This document shows, piece after piece, positions 1 through 8,520 of a DNA stretch of 64,000 bases (its first letter is position 1; each line of letters opens with the position of its first letter). The translations under genes were made by a program, and so were the position numbers. This DNA comes from Campylobacter concisus. Its GTDB lineage: Bacteria; Campylobacterota; Campylobacteria; Campylobacterales; Campylobacteraceae. The notes beneath the pieces are model-generated. The model was given only the letters and a program-made list of their open reading frames with translations. It made no database searches and had not been told where the DNA came from. The stretch is taken from the NCBI RefSeq assembly GCF_003048575.1, contig NZ_PIRZ01000004.1, forward strand, positions 62,001 through 126,000. The letters are read 5' to 3'.

Positions 1-801
1 ATTTTTTAATCCTATTAAAAAATATTCACACCAAGCTAACAAATCTCTAGGCTCTAAAGTATCGGCACGTGATAACATATCGTAATACTGATCTCTATTT
101 GCGTAAAAAACAGAAGACGGATTTATAAGTCTATCTTGCTTAACTTTAAATCCGAGCTTAATTAAAAAAGCATAATTTAAAAGTCTACCCATTCTACCAT
201 TTCCATTGTCAAATGGATGAATAAACTCAAACCTATGATGCGCAATAGCAACCATTAAAAGCTGGTACTGCTCCTTATGTTTTTCGTTGATAAATTCTAT
301 AAACTTATTAAAATAATCTGGCAATATAAAGTGCTTTGGTGGAATATGTCCTGATTTTTTTATACTTACGTCATGTCGCCTTAATTCTCCAGGATAGTTA
401 GATCCTTCACCTTTTGGCGGCGGTGTTAAGCCTTTTGTAATAATTTTATGGATTTCTGAAATATAGGCACGATCAAATATGGTTTTTTCATCTGTATTAT
501 CTTCTATAAAAGCTATAGCATTTTCTAAGCTTTTTATCTCATCGTCGCTTTCATCTGTCAAATTTTTGTCTATAATCTTCTCAACATATTCAGATAATGT
601 TGTATTATTTCCTTCGATTCTAGCTGATCCTAAAGTTTCTAAAATCTGAAAAATATTTTTAAGCTGAAAAAATATATACAGAGGTACATCACCGTCAAGC
701 CTTTTGGTTCTTATCTTTTCCAAATCTAAAATAACATTAGTCAAATTACTTCCAAAAGATGGCTCTGGTATTATTATATTACTACTTACTTCTTCTTTCA
801 T
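1..801 (-). CDS. Fic-domain protein (probable AMP-transferase), C-terminus cut by window edge
   Basis: 267 codons are visible on the minus strand from an ATG at 801; the reading frame runs off position 1. The Fic core motif HPFDNGNGRMGRLL lies near codon 200-215, with the catalytic His and the phosphate-binding GNGR loop intact. Around codon 60 is SARIEGN, the inhibitory-helix motif of class II Fic proteins, in which the helix sits N-terminal in the same chain. Such proteins usually AMPylate a target protein and are self-restrained by the Glu of the inhibitory motif. A winged-helix domain often follows the Fic core and would lie outside the window. The 5' flank is very AT-rich. The target is unknown, and no antitoxin-like partner is visible upstream. 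Confidence 0.9.
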   Translation of the reverse strand, partial: MKEEVSSNIIIPEPSFGSNLTNVILDLEKIRTKRLDGDVPLYIFFQLKNIFQILETLGSARIEGNNTTLSEYVEKIIDKNLTDESDDEIKSLENAIAFIEDNTDEKTIFDRAYISEIHKIITKGLTPPPKGEGSNYPGELRRHDVSIKKSGHIPPKHFILPDYFNKFIEFINEKHKEQYQLLMVAIAHHRFEFIHPFDNGNGRMGRLLNYAFLIKLGFKVKQDRLINPSSVFYANRDQYYDMLSRADTLEPRDLLAWCEYFLIGLKN

Positions 802-970
802 TTTTTAATACTTCCTTTTTAGTATAATGAAAGTACGATTATAACGTATTCTTTTATAAAAGATATAATTATATTACTTCTGGTTATACTTATATACTAC
901 TTCCAAATAAATATGTAAATTTACAATCTATAAAATGAGTAAGATTTAGTGGCCTAAAAGCCACTAAATT

Positions 971-1760
971 TTAGAATCTATAAGCAAACTGAAGTTTTGC
1001 GCTGCTTTGATCTTTTTTACCAAAAGATTGTACTATGCCAAAATTTATGAGTGTTGCATAAGTTGGCGTATATCTTAGACCGACCTCAACCTCTGAGCTT
1101 GTGCCTTTTTGAGTTAGGCTGATCTCCTCGTCTTCTTGGATCACTGCTATTTTTGACTTGGTGTTAAATTTATACTCAGCGCTAATTTTTCCATAAGGAT
1201 TAAATTTACCAGCATCATAGGCCATTTTTGAGTAAATTTTAGCTCTACTTGATGTAACGCTGCTAAATTTTAATGTGCTTTGTCCGATATCTGTCTCATC
1301 GCTACCGACATAAGAGAGTGCGTAGTTTAGCCCACCATCAAGTATAAAACTATCAAATTTTATCTTTTTGCCTACGCCAAAGCTAGCATTGTAATATGGC
1401 ATTGAGATTTTATAATCAACATTTTTCGCATCAACCTTGGTTTGACTCTTACCAGCTTTTGCCATGAGATCGATATAAAAATCACGTGGTAAATTTAGTC
1501 TTGAAAAAATACCAAGTCCATAGTTTCTAACTCTGCCATCTATTTTGGCATCTTCATCGCTATTATCAAATATTGGCATAGCAAAAGCCCCAAGCATAGA
1601 CTCGCCATTTTTATTTTTACTTTGCTAGAATTTACATCACCTCTATCTGTTAAACCAATATAAACACCTGATTGTCTACTTTTTTTCGATAGTAGAACCA
1701 ATTATATTAACTTCGTTGTGCGTTGCATTTGCTCTGGCTCCACTAGTAAAATTTATCCAT
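971..1760 (-). pseudogene. Remnant of an autotransporter (end of passenger plus beta-barrel)
   Basis: The open part (971-1597) encodes about 208 residues of an autotransporter beta-barrel: alternating hydrophobic strands and a terminal aromatic residue (...AYRF) as needed by the BAM machinery. There is no signal peptide. Upstream in other frames are passenger pieces: a stretch containing NATHNEVNIIGS (about 1679-1759, then a TAG) and GVYIGLTDRGDVNSSKV in the next frame. Removing one A from the A7 run at about 1680-1686 joins the two passenger pieces; adding one A in the short run near 1610 joins them to the barrel. An in-frame stop just upstream of 1760 and the following polymerase promoter show that the rest of the passenger is gone. 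I read it as a decayed gene. Confidence 0.75.
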
Positions 1761-1848
1761 TTTACTTATTTTGTTTCTAAAAAATTTTTATTAGAAATTT
1801 TAGCCTTAAGATCGATTTTTCAAAAACGAACTTTTACTAATTTTCATC

Positions 1849-1854
1849 TATAAT
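1849..1854 (+). promoter_or_regulatory. Sigma-70 -10 box (TATAAT) giving a probable leaderless mRNA
   Basis: A perfect TATAAT ends 6 bases before the ATG at 1861, so the expected start point (about 7 bases downstream) falls on the start codon. There is no Shine-Dalgarno sequence between box and ATG. T-rich DNA precedes the box, as in Campylobacter promoters, without a clear -35. Confidence 0.55.
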
Positions 1855-1860
1855 CACTCC

Positions 1861-3123
1861 ATGAAAAACGAAGTGCAAAAATTTTATGCCGTCATTGATC
1901 TAAAGTCATTTTACGCCTCAGTTGAGTGTGTGGAGCGAGGACTTGATCCGTTTAAAGCCGATCTAGTCGTAGCTGACGATAGTCGCGGCAACGGAAGTGT
2001 TTGCCTAGCCGTTAGCCCAGCCCTTAGAGCCAAAGGTGTGAAAAATAGATGCAGGCTTTTTGAAATACCAAAGGCTATAAAATTTATCATCGCACCGCCT
2101 AGAATGCAGTTTTACATCGACTATGCGGCCAAAATTTATGAGATATACCTAAAATATGTTTCAAAAGATGATATCTATGTTTATTCTATCGATGAGGCCT
2201 TTATCGATCTTACTTCTTATGTTAAATTTTATAATACCGATGCAAAATCCATAGCCAAAAAGATAATGGATGAAATTTTAAAAACTACTGGCGTGACAGC
2301 CACTTGTGGCATGGGTACAAATTTATACCTCGCAAAAATCGCCCTTGATATCCTGGCTAAGCACAGTGATGATGGGATTGCATTTTTAGACGAGCAGCTT
2401 TATAAAGAACGTCTTTGGACACATCAACCGCTAGATGACTTTTGGCGTATCGGTAAGCAAACTAGGCTAAAGCTGGAAAAACATGGAATTTTTTGTATGA
2501 AAGATATAGCAAATGCTCCGCGAAGCCTACTTGAGAAATTTTTTGGAGTTGATGCCTATATAACGATAGATCACGCAAATGGCATAGAGCCAACGACAAT
2601 AGCTGACATAAAAGCATATAAACCAAGCACAAAATCCTACTTTAGCTCTGAAATTTTACCAAGAGATTATGAGCGTTGCGAGGCGGTAGTCGTACTAAAA
2701 GAGATGGCTGATAGGCTAGCGCTTAGGATGATCAACAAAGAAGTAATGGCAAGTGGAATAACGATAAATATAAAATTTGCCGATAAGCTTGAGCCACTAC
2801 AACGTGCAAGCGTTCGGTTTAAGACACCAACAAATGTCTCAAGTGTGCTGATGAGTTTGGTCGAAGAGCTACTTTTAAACAAGATAAAAAATGTTGGGCT
2901 GATTAGGCAAATTAGCATCAGTGCAAACGACGTAGTAAAAGAGAACCTAACTCACCAAAGTCTTTTTGAGGATGATACTAAAGAAAAGGCGGTTTTAAAG
3001 TCCCTAAATCTCATAAAAGAAAAATTTGGTAAAAACTCGGTTTTAAGAGCTATCGATCTACTACCAGAAGCCACTGGGCAAGACCGAAATAAAAAGATCG
3101 GAGGGCACAAAAGTGGCGAGTAA
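1861..3123 (+). CDS. Y-family DNA polymerase (UmuC/UvrX-like lesion-bypass polymerase)
   Basis: This is a 420-residue translesion polymerase of the ImpB/MucB/SamB family. The N-terminal VIDLKSFYASVECV carries the first catalytic Asp, and YSIDEAFIDL (about residues 117-126) the Asp-Glu pair of the palm. A helix-hairpin-helix thumb and a C-terminal little-finger region follow. The IDLKSFYASVE form resembles the UvrX/YqjW branch rather than classical DinB. The gene's 3' end overlaps the YolD-like gene by 11 bases, a pairing best known from Firmicutes UvrX-YolD operons. There is no umuD-like gene beside it. The ATG at 1861 is preferred because a TATAAT lies immediately upstream, implying leaderless translation. 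Role by family: mutagenic bypass of damaged template bases. Confidence 0.9.
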   Translation: MKNEVQKFYAVIDLKSFYASVECVERGLDPFKADLVVADDSRGNGSVCLAVSPALRAKGVKNRCRLFEIPKAIKFIIAPPRMQFYIDYAAKIYEIYLKYVSKDDIYVYSIDEAFIDLTSYVKFYNTDAKSIAKKIMDEILKTTGVTATCGMGTNLYLAKIALDILAKHSDDGIAFLDEQLYKERLWTHQPLDDFWRIGKQTRLKLEKHGIFCMKDIANAPRSLLEKFFGVDAYITIDHANGIEPTTIADIKAYKPSTKSYFSSEILPRDYERCEAVVVLKEMADRLALRMINKEVMASGITINIKFADKLEPLQRASVRFKTPTNVSSVLMSLVEELLLNKIKNVGLIRQISISANDVVKENLTHQSLFEDDTKEKAVLKSLNLIKEKFGKNSVLRAIDLLPEATGQDRNKKIGGHKSGE

Positions 3124-3421
3124 AGATAGAGCAAAAATTTTTAGCTCGTTTAATCCCCTATCAACCCTAGAGCGAGCCCTGCAACAAAAAGAGCGAGAAA
3201 AATGCGAAAAACTTGAACTTGATGAGAGCAAGGTTGATGAAATTTTAAAAAAGATAAGCGAGCTAAGGCTGGCTGATGAAGTATATGTGAGCTATCATGA
3301 CGGCTACACCTATACAAGTGCTAGCGGACTAATCTCTGACGTAAATTTCAAAAATAAAACTCTTATGGTTGTAAAAACTAGGATCAAATTTGAAGATATA
3401 AATGACCTAAAAATAATTTAG
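3113..3421 (+). CDS. YolD-like protein
   Basis: 102 residues starting at GTG, preceded by a good GGAGG ribosome site (about 3100-3104) that lies inside the polymerase gene. The N-terminal half (FNPLSTLERALQQKE..) is helical. The C-terminal half follows the YolD-like pattern: a Tyr-rich strand with YHDGYTYTSASGLI, a second strand NKTLMVV, and an ending IKFEDINDLKI. YolD-like proteins are small, poorly characterised partners found next to UvrX-type Y-family polymerases, where a UmuD-like accessory role has been suggested. The 11-base overlap and internal ribosome site argue for coupled translation with the polymerase. Function is inferred from family and neighbour only. Confidence 0.75.
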   Translation: MASKDRAKIFSSFNPLSTLERALQQKEREKCEKLELDESKVDEILKKISELRLADEVYVSYHDGYTYTSASGLISDVNFKNKTLMVVKTRIKFEDINDLKII

Positions 3422-3441
3422 CCCCCAAACGAGGGCTAAAT
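3416..3441. terminator. Bidirectional terminator hairpin
   Basis: Inverted repeat ATTTAGCCC / GGGCTAAAT around an 8-base loop sits between the convergent yolD-like and torA-like genes. The yolD-like stop codon is inside the left arm. A/T-rich flanks allow it to serve both strands. Confidence 0.75.
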
Positions 3442-3452
3442 TTATATAAATT

Positions 3453-5894
3453 CTACAAAGATTGTAAAATTTTTGGTTTAGAAAATGCGGTGATCGGCTT
3501 GATCTCGCCTTTATATTTTTCAAGATCAGCTAGTATCGTATGTCCGCAGTTACTTTGAGCGATGCTAGATGTGCCTTTGTCACGAGTAAGGACATTTATG
3601 CAACCGTGCTTGCAAAGGCTTCTTTCACCAAGCACTTCAGGGTCATACCATGCACCTTCGCAAATAGCGATAACATGCTCTGGGATGATGTCAGTGACAA
3701 GCGCTCCTACTAAAATTTCACCTCTATCGTTAAAAACTCTCACCACATCACCAGTTGCGATGCCTTTTTTCTTAGCGTCATTTATGTTTATTAACATTGG
3801 CTCTCTTGCGCTCACTTCAGCGTAGTTTCTGATTATTGAGTTATTTAGCTGAGAGTGCAAGCGGTATCTTGAGTGTGGGGTTGTGATGCTAAATGGATAT
3901 TTCTTAGCTTTTTCACTGCCAAGCCACTCAAACGGCTCGATCCAAGCAAAGTGTGGAGCAAAGTCTTTGTAGCCAAATTTAGCAATAGTTGGAGAGTATA
4001 TCTCTATCTTGCCTGATGGCGTGCCAAGGCGATTTTTGTGTGGATTTTCTCTAAATGCACTAAGCCTTGTGTAGTATTTTGTCTCTTCATTGTCTTTGTC
4101 AAATTTGACATAGCCCTCTTTCCAAAACTCATCAAAGCTTGGCATTTTAAGATCTAGTGCTTTGGCTTGTTCCACCGCATCTGCGTAAAATTCTTTTGCC
4201 CAGCCAAGCTCATCTTTACCCTCAGTAAAGACCTCTTCTCTACCCCAGCGTTTGCAAATTTGTGAGCATATCCAGTAGTCGCTTCTACTTTCGCCCATTG
4301 GCTCAACTACTGGTTTGTATGCCACGATGTATTCGCTTGATGGGACACTTTGGTTGATGTCATTTCTCTCGACTTCTAGTGCCACTGGTAAGACGATATC
4401 ACTTAATTTAGCTGTACTTGTCCAAAATGGCTCAGCTGTGATAACAGTATCAAATTTACGCCATGCTTTTACGGCATTATTTACGTCCTGATGCCTTGTA
4501 AACATCGATCCAGACGCCATGTAAGCCACTCTCATGTGTGGAAGTTTGATCTTAGAGCCATCATAATCTATCTCTTTGCCAGGATTTTGCAAAGCTTCGA
4601 TTGATCTTGAAGATGGGATGGTTACGTTTTTAAATTTCTTCCATGGAGCACCATCTACGTTTTCATATTTCTCGCTTATCCTAGTGCTGATACCTTTTAG
4701 AGCAGGTGCTATCTTATCAGTGCTGCCGTTTCCGTAGTAGAGGTTAAACTCAAATCCAAGACCCTCTTTACCGATGTGGCCAAGCATCGCACTAAGAGTT
4801 ACGATACCCCAAAAGCCCATCTCGCCGTGATCTTGTCTTTGAAGAGATCTGCCAGCGATAATAGTGCTTGGCTCTTTTGCAAGCACTGTTGCAAATTTAG
4901 CGATATCTTCAGCTTTTACACCGCAAATTTTACTAGCCCAGTTGATATCTTTTACCACTTTGTCGGTTGTACCAAGCAGATAGTCTTTAAATTTATTAAA
5001 ACCAACTGTGTATTTTTTTATAAATTCCTCATCATAAAGCTTGTTTTCATATAGGTAGTGGCACATGCCAAGCATCATTGCTACGTCAGTGTTTGGACGA
5101 ACGATGATAGCTTCAGAGCCAAGGTATCTTGTGGTGTCGTTTTTAAAGACGCAAACGCTATAAGTTTTTATGCCTGCCTCTTTTATCTTTTTGATGCCAA
5201 GATAGCCATCGTGTGTTGGTGGCTGCCATGAAATTTGACCAGTTACAAGCGGATCAGTACCCCAAAATACAATGTTTTTAGCATTTTTAACCATAGCTTC
5301 CCATTTTGTAGGAGCGTCATAAACCGCACTATTTCCAAGAACATGAGGCATGATGACAAGGCCAGCTCCAGTTGAGTAGTCGCCGCTCTCTTCGACGTAT
5401 CCGCCAAGCACTTTTAGCATCCTGTGACCAACAGTTCTGCCCCAGCTGATCTTACCACTACCGCCCCACCAGTAGCACTCGCCGTAGATGCTCTCAGGGC
5501 CATATTTGTCAAAATTTTCTTTTAAGGCTCTTGCAGCAAGGTCAAGTGCTGTATCCCAGCTAACACGTACAAATTCTTCTTTGCCACGAAGCTCACTTTT
5601 TGCTGCGCCTTTTGCCTTTAAGTAGCTTTTTCTTACGTACGGATAGAGTACGCGACTTTCATTTTGGATGAGATCTGGCAAGCTATTATTCATTGTATTT
5701 GGAAATTTATCGCCCTCAAATGGATCAACGGAGACGATTTGATTTGAGTTGGTATTTGCCCAAAATAGACCAAATCTATTTGCTCCAAAAGTTTTGTTTT
5801 GGTCAAAAATAGTTTTTGTCACGCCCTCTATCTTGTTTGCCTGCGCTGCAGTGGCTGCAAGTGCAGAAAATTTTATGAAATCTCGTCTTTTCAT
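3453..5894 (-). CDS. torA: Periplasmic molybdopterin oxidoreductase, TMAO/DMSO reductase type
   Basis: 813 residues of the DMSO-reductase family that carry bis-MGD molybdenum cofactor. The N-terminus MKRRDFIKFSALAATAA is a twin-arginine signal, so the folded enzyme is exported to the periplasm. No Cys motif for an N-terminal [4Fe-4S] cluster is present, as in TorA/DorA/BisC enzymes that take electrons directly from a c-type cytochrome. Blocks such as YWWGGSGKISWGR and the C-terminal dinucleotide-binding domain are intact. The cytochrome c gene is immediately upstream (20-base gap), so the pair forms a two-gene operon, the same arrangement as Cj0264c/Cj0265c of C. jejuni. Role: terminal reduction of TMAO or DMSO in anaerobic respiration. 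Exact substrate is inferred. Confidence 0.88.
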   Translation of the reverse strand: MKRRDFIKFSALAATAAQANKIEGVTKTIFDQNKTFGANRFGLFWANTNSNQIVSVDPFEGDKFPNTMNNSLPDLIQNESRVLYPYVRKSYLKAKGAAKSELRGKEEFVRVSWDTALDLAARALKENFDKYGPESIYGECYWWGGSGKISWGRTVGHRMLKVLGGYVEESGDYSTGAGLVIMPHVLGNSAVYDAPTKWEAMVKNAKNIVFWGTDPLVTGQISWQPPTHDGYLGIKKIKEAGIKTYSVCVFKNDTTRYLGSEAIIVRPNTDVAMMLGMCHYLYENKLYDEEFIKKYTVGFNKFKDYLLGTTDKVVKDINWASKICGVKAEDIAKFATVLAKEPSTIIAGRSLQRQDHGEMGFWGIVTLSAMLGHIGKEGLGFEFNLYYGNGSTDKIAPALKGISTRISEKYENVDGAPWKKFKNVTIPSSRSIEALQNPGKEIDYDGSKIKLPHMRVAYMASGSMFTRHQDVNNAVKAWRKFDTVITAEPFWTSTAKLSDIVLPVALEVERNDINQSVPSSEYIVAYKPVVEPMGESRSDYWICSQICKRWGREEVFTEGKDELGWAKEFYADAVEQAKALDLKMPSFDEFWKEGYVKFDKDNEETKYYTRLSAFRENPHKNRLGTPSGKIEIYSPTIAKFGYKDFAPHFAWIEPFEWLGSEKAKKYPFSITTPHSRYRLHSQLNNSIIRNYAEVSAREPMLININDAKKKGIATGDVVRVFNDRGEILVGALVTDIIPEHVIAICEGAWYDPEVLGERSLCKHGCINVLTRDKGTSSIAQSNCGHTILADLEKYKGEIKPITAFSKPKILQSL

Positions 5895-5914
5895 ATTTTC
5901 TCCCTTATGAAAAT

Positions 5915-6484
5915 TTATTTTACTTTTTTGGCATTGTGTTGTAAGTATTTGAGCACTAAATTTAGGTCAGTTTCATCTAGTGCTACAAATTTCGCATCGA
6001 CCATTCCAGCTAAATTTGCTGGCCACTGAGCCGCTGTAAAGCTATTTGGCTCATGAAGTCTATGACACGCAGAGCAGGTCTCTTCATAAATTTGTTGTGC
6101 TTTTACGTAAAGCTTTTTTGTGTCGCCACCAAGTGCGTCATTTGGCACTTCGTAAACACCCTCTGCTTGGTACCAAACCTCGCCGTAGTCGTCTTCAAGG
6201 TCTTTTACTTTTTTGAAATTTGCCTCACTCTCGTCATTAAAAGCTACAAAAACTTCAGGATCTTCTACGCTTCTTTGAAGCTGGGCTAAGTAGTTTGCCG
6301 ATACGACGCCACTAACCTTGATCTTACTCGTTTTATCACCTTTTTCGACGACTTCAACTGGTGTTAAAACCTCGATCTTTCCTATCATCTTGCCATCTAG
6401 CGTTATATTGGCATCTTTTGCGATGACATCGGCACTAAAAGCAAGACTACATGCTAAGACAGGGGCTAAAAATAGCATTTTCAT
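5915..6484 (-). CDS. Monohaem c-type cytochrome, electron donor to the TorA-like reductase
   Basis: 189 residues with a signal peptide (MKMLFLAPVLACSLAFSA) and one haem c motif, CSACH, at residues 137-141. The first 110 residues have no haem site and form a separate domain resembling the SH3-like region of the C. jejuni counterpart. It lies first in a two-gene operon with the reductase. It matches the layout of C. jejuni Cj0265c, described as a haem protein feeding the TMAO/DMSO reductase; it is much smaller than the pentahaem TorC of enterobacteria. Acts in the periplasm. Confidence 0.85.
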   Translation of the reverse strand: MKMLFLAPVLACSLAFSADVIAKDANITLDGKMIGKIEVLTPVEVVEKGDKTSKIKVSGVVSANYLAQLQRSVEDPEVFVAFNDESEANFKKVKDLEDDYGEVWYQAEGVYEVPNDALGGDTKKLYVKAQQIYEETCSACHRLHEPNSFTAAQWPANLAGMVDAKFVALDETDLNLVLKYLQHNAKKVK

Positions 6485-6911
6485 GTTGCAATCCTTAAAA
6501 ATAAAATTTAAAAAAATCTTATAACCTAATGGCTTAAAATTACATTGTTATATTTAGCTTTATTTAAGAAAGTTAATATTCATTTTTATTAAAAATAAGA
6601 TTTGGCAGAAAATTTATCAATGAGTTTTATTGGATGGCTTAATTGCTGAAGGTATAAGTAAAATTTTTCTAGCTTACAAGCTCTGTAAAAATTTTAATTA
6701 TGGATCTAGTGAAGTAAAAATTTAACCTTACTTCACTAGCTACTATAAAAAAGTATGGCAAAGCTTTTATAAACTTAAAAACATAAATTAGTAAACTTCT
6801 TACAGAATTCAAAAACATACTAAAAGTTACTACTCTACATTGCTAGCTATGTTAAGACTTTCTAGAGTTTTATCGTTTTAAAATTTTTTATCAAAACGCC
6901 TTATTATCAAT
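6485..6911. other. Intergenic region, 427 bases, no gene seen
   Basis: AT-rich DNA between the GC-rich block and the torA operon. It should hold the promoter of the cytochrome/TorA operon near 6490-6600 and the terminator hairpin at 6706-6739. I found no open frame with a ribosome site and no recognisable RNA gene. Confidence 0.6.
6706..6739. terminator. Perfect 12-bp hairpin between the Sel1 gene and the tor operon
   Basis: CTAGTGAAGTAA and TTACTTCACTAG form a perfect 12-bp stem around a 10-base loop. It is downstream of the minus-strand lipoprotein-proC-Sel1 operon, so a terminator is the simplest reading. T-runs are short on both sides, so an operator is also possible. Confidence 0.5.
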
Positions 6912-7601
6912 TTAACAGCTTTGCTTATCGCCTAGCTCGCACGCCTTTTTTCGCATTTGCCTTGCCTTTTTCGCGTCTTTTTTTACTTGCTCGTATCTGT
7001 TTTCGTTGAAATTTCCCTCGTACAGCCACGCCGCTCGCGCACAGCCGCCTACGTAGCCTAGCTTACACGAGCGCTCGTAATACTCCATCATCTCGCCTAT
7101 ATCGCCTCCCGTTCGCTCTATCATCCAGCCCACGTTGTAGCATCCGGGAGCGTATTTTTTGTTACATAGGGTATTGTTTATCGCAAACGACTGCACCTCG
7201 TCGCCCAGCTCTTCTTGCATAAAATTTGCCAGCGCCAAGCAACCCGGCAAATACTCGTAAAGGACGCAGCTAGCCTTGTAATACGCGCTAATCTTGGTCT
7301 CGCGCTCGCTCTTGTCCGCAGCTTTTGCTAGATTATTTTTATAAAGTTCGCCAAGGTAAAAGCAGCCCTCGCCGTCTCCTTTGGCGCAAGCTAGGCTAAA
7401 TAGCCCCTCCGCCGCGCCGTAGTCTTGCTTTAAGTTAGCCGCTACCATGCCTGCTTGCACGCACTCTTTGGTGGCGTTTAGGTCGGGATTTTTGCATTTT
7501 TTGAGCTTTTCTAGCGTATCTGCGGCTAGCAATGGCGAAAGACCAGGCTCGCTAGCGAATAAATTTATCGCCGCAAATAGCGCAAACAATAAATTTTTCA
7601 T
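6912..7601 (-). CDS. Exported Sel1-like repeat protein (Hcp-type)
   Basis: 229 residues with a signal peptide (MKNLLFALFAAINLFAS) followed by about five Sel1-like helical repeats. The repeats carry paired cysteines (for example CAKGDGEGC, CNKKYAPGC, CKLGYVGGC, CELGDKQSC), the pattern of Helicobacter cysteine-rich Hcp proteins in which each repeat is closed by a disulfide. Such proteins are periplasmic or secreted scaffolds without a firm common function. It is last in a minus-strand operon after the lipoprotein and proC. Codon use is GC-rich compared with the flanking tor and typA genes, a feature shared by the whole block. Confidence 0.8.
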   Translation of the reverse strand: MKNLLFALFAAINLFASEPGLSPLLAADTLEKLKKCKNPDLNATKECVQAGMVAANLKQDYGAAEGLFSLACAKGDGEGCFYLGELYKNNLAKAADKSERETKISAYYKASCVLYEYLPGCLALANFMQEELGDEVQSFAINNTLCNKKYAPGCYNVGWMIERTGGDIGEMMEYYERSCKLGYVGGCARAAWLYEGNFNENRYEQVKKDAKKARQMRKKACELGDKQSC

Positions 7602-7620
7602 TTTTATCCTTTAAATTTAC

Positions 7621-8520
7621 CTAACCCCGCGCTTTGGCGATGCAAGCGGCGACGGCATCCATCAAGGCGCCGCGAAATCCGCCCTTTTCAAGCGCGGCAA
7701 GTCCCTCGATTGTGGTTCCCGCGGGCGAGCAGACCTCGTCTTTTAGCGCGGCCGGGTGCTTGCCGCTTTGGATCAGACGCGCCGTCCCTTCTACGGCTGC
7801 CGCAACGGCGTCGTAGCAAAGCTGTCTAGGCAGTCCGCCCCGCACGCCGGCATCGGCCGCAGCCTCGATAAAGGCGCACGCATACGCGGGCAGGCTTCCC
7901 GCGACGCCCGTAAATGCGGCAAAACCGGTCTCGTCTATCTCGTAAATTTTACCGATTTTAGCGATTATCTCGCGCACGGTCTTGCGCGCTTCATCGCTAA
8001 AACCCGCATCAAAGCAAAGAGCCGTGGCCGACGCTCCGATGCTAGCTGCGACGTTTGGCATCGCGCGAGCGATATAAACGCCCTCGCCAGCGATTTGCCT
8101 AGCGCGCTTTATGTCAAAACCCGGCGCCAAAAGAAGCAAAATTTTGCCCGCAAGCTCGGGCGCGATCAGGCGCAAGATAGCCTCGTAGCTAGCGGGTTTA
8201 GTAGCCAGCACGACCGCATCCGCTTCGCGCGCTAGATCCGTTTCGTTCGCGGCTATTTTTATGCCAAATCTTTGCCGCAAGGCTTCGTTTTTGCTTCTAG
8301 CACAGGCTATGATTTCAAATTTCGCCTCTTTTTCATATTCGCGCTGACTCGCGTTTTTATCCGTTTGCGCTAAATTTTCCGCCCTTTGCATCTCGCTGCC
8401 GCCTAATTTTTGCTCGTCCTCGGCCGAGCTTGCCCCGTCGGGTTGCGCGCGCCAAAGCGCCTCTATCATCGCGCCGCCCATATTTCCGCCGCCGATGAAG
8501 CCTATTTTTACGTTTTTCAT
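7621..8520 (-). CDS. proC: Pyrroline-5-carboxylate reductase with an internal insertion
   Basis: 299 residues; NADPH-dependent last step of proline synthesis. The Rossmann start IGFIGGGNMGGAMIEAL is at residues 6-22, and the ProC signature region near the C-terminus (DEVCSPAGTTIEGLAALEKG) is clear. Usual ProC proteins are about 260-275 residues; the surplus is a Glu/Gln/Lys-rich hydrophilic insert at about residues 27-67, between the first helix and the second strand of the dinucleotide fold. It overlaps the upstream lipoprotein gene by 4 bases, so they are co-translated. Very GC-rich: 43 of 60 bases at 7801-7860 are G or C, against 11 of 60 at 9181-9240 just outside the block, suggesting transfer from a higher-GC relative. 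Confidence 0.9.
   Translation of the reverse strand: MKNVKIGFIGGGNMGGAMIEALWRAQPDGASSAEDEQKLGGSEMQRAENLAQTDKNASQREYEKEAKFEIIACARSKNEALRQRFGIKIAANETDLAREADAVVLATKPASYEAILRLIAPELAGKILLLLAPGFDIKRARQIAGEGVYIARAMPNVAASIGASATALCFDAGFSDEARKTVREIIAKIGKIYEIDETGFAAFTGVAGSLPAYACAFIEAAADAGVRGGLPRQLCYDAVAAAVEGTARLIQSGKHPAALKDEVCSPAGTTIEGLAALEKGGFRGALMDAVAACIAKARG

Noticed and set aside
7756..8235. 159-codon open frame on the plus strand across proC
   Set aside because: It is antisense to a clear proC gene in very GC-rich DNA, where stop codons are rare by chance. No ribosome site and no recognisable protein.
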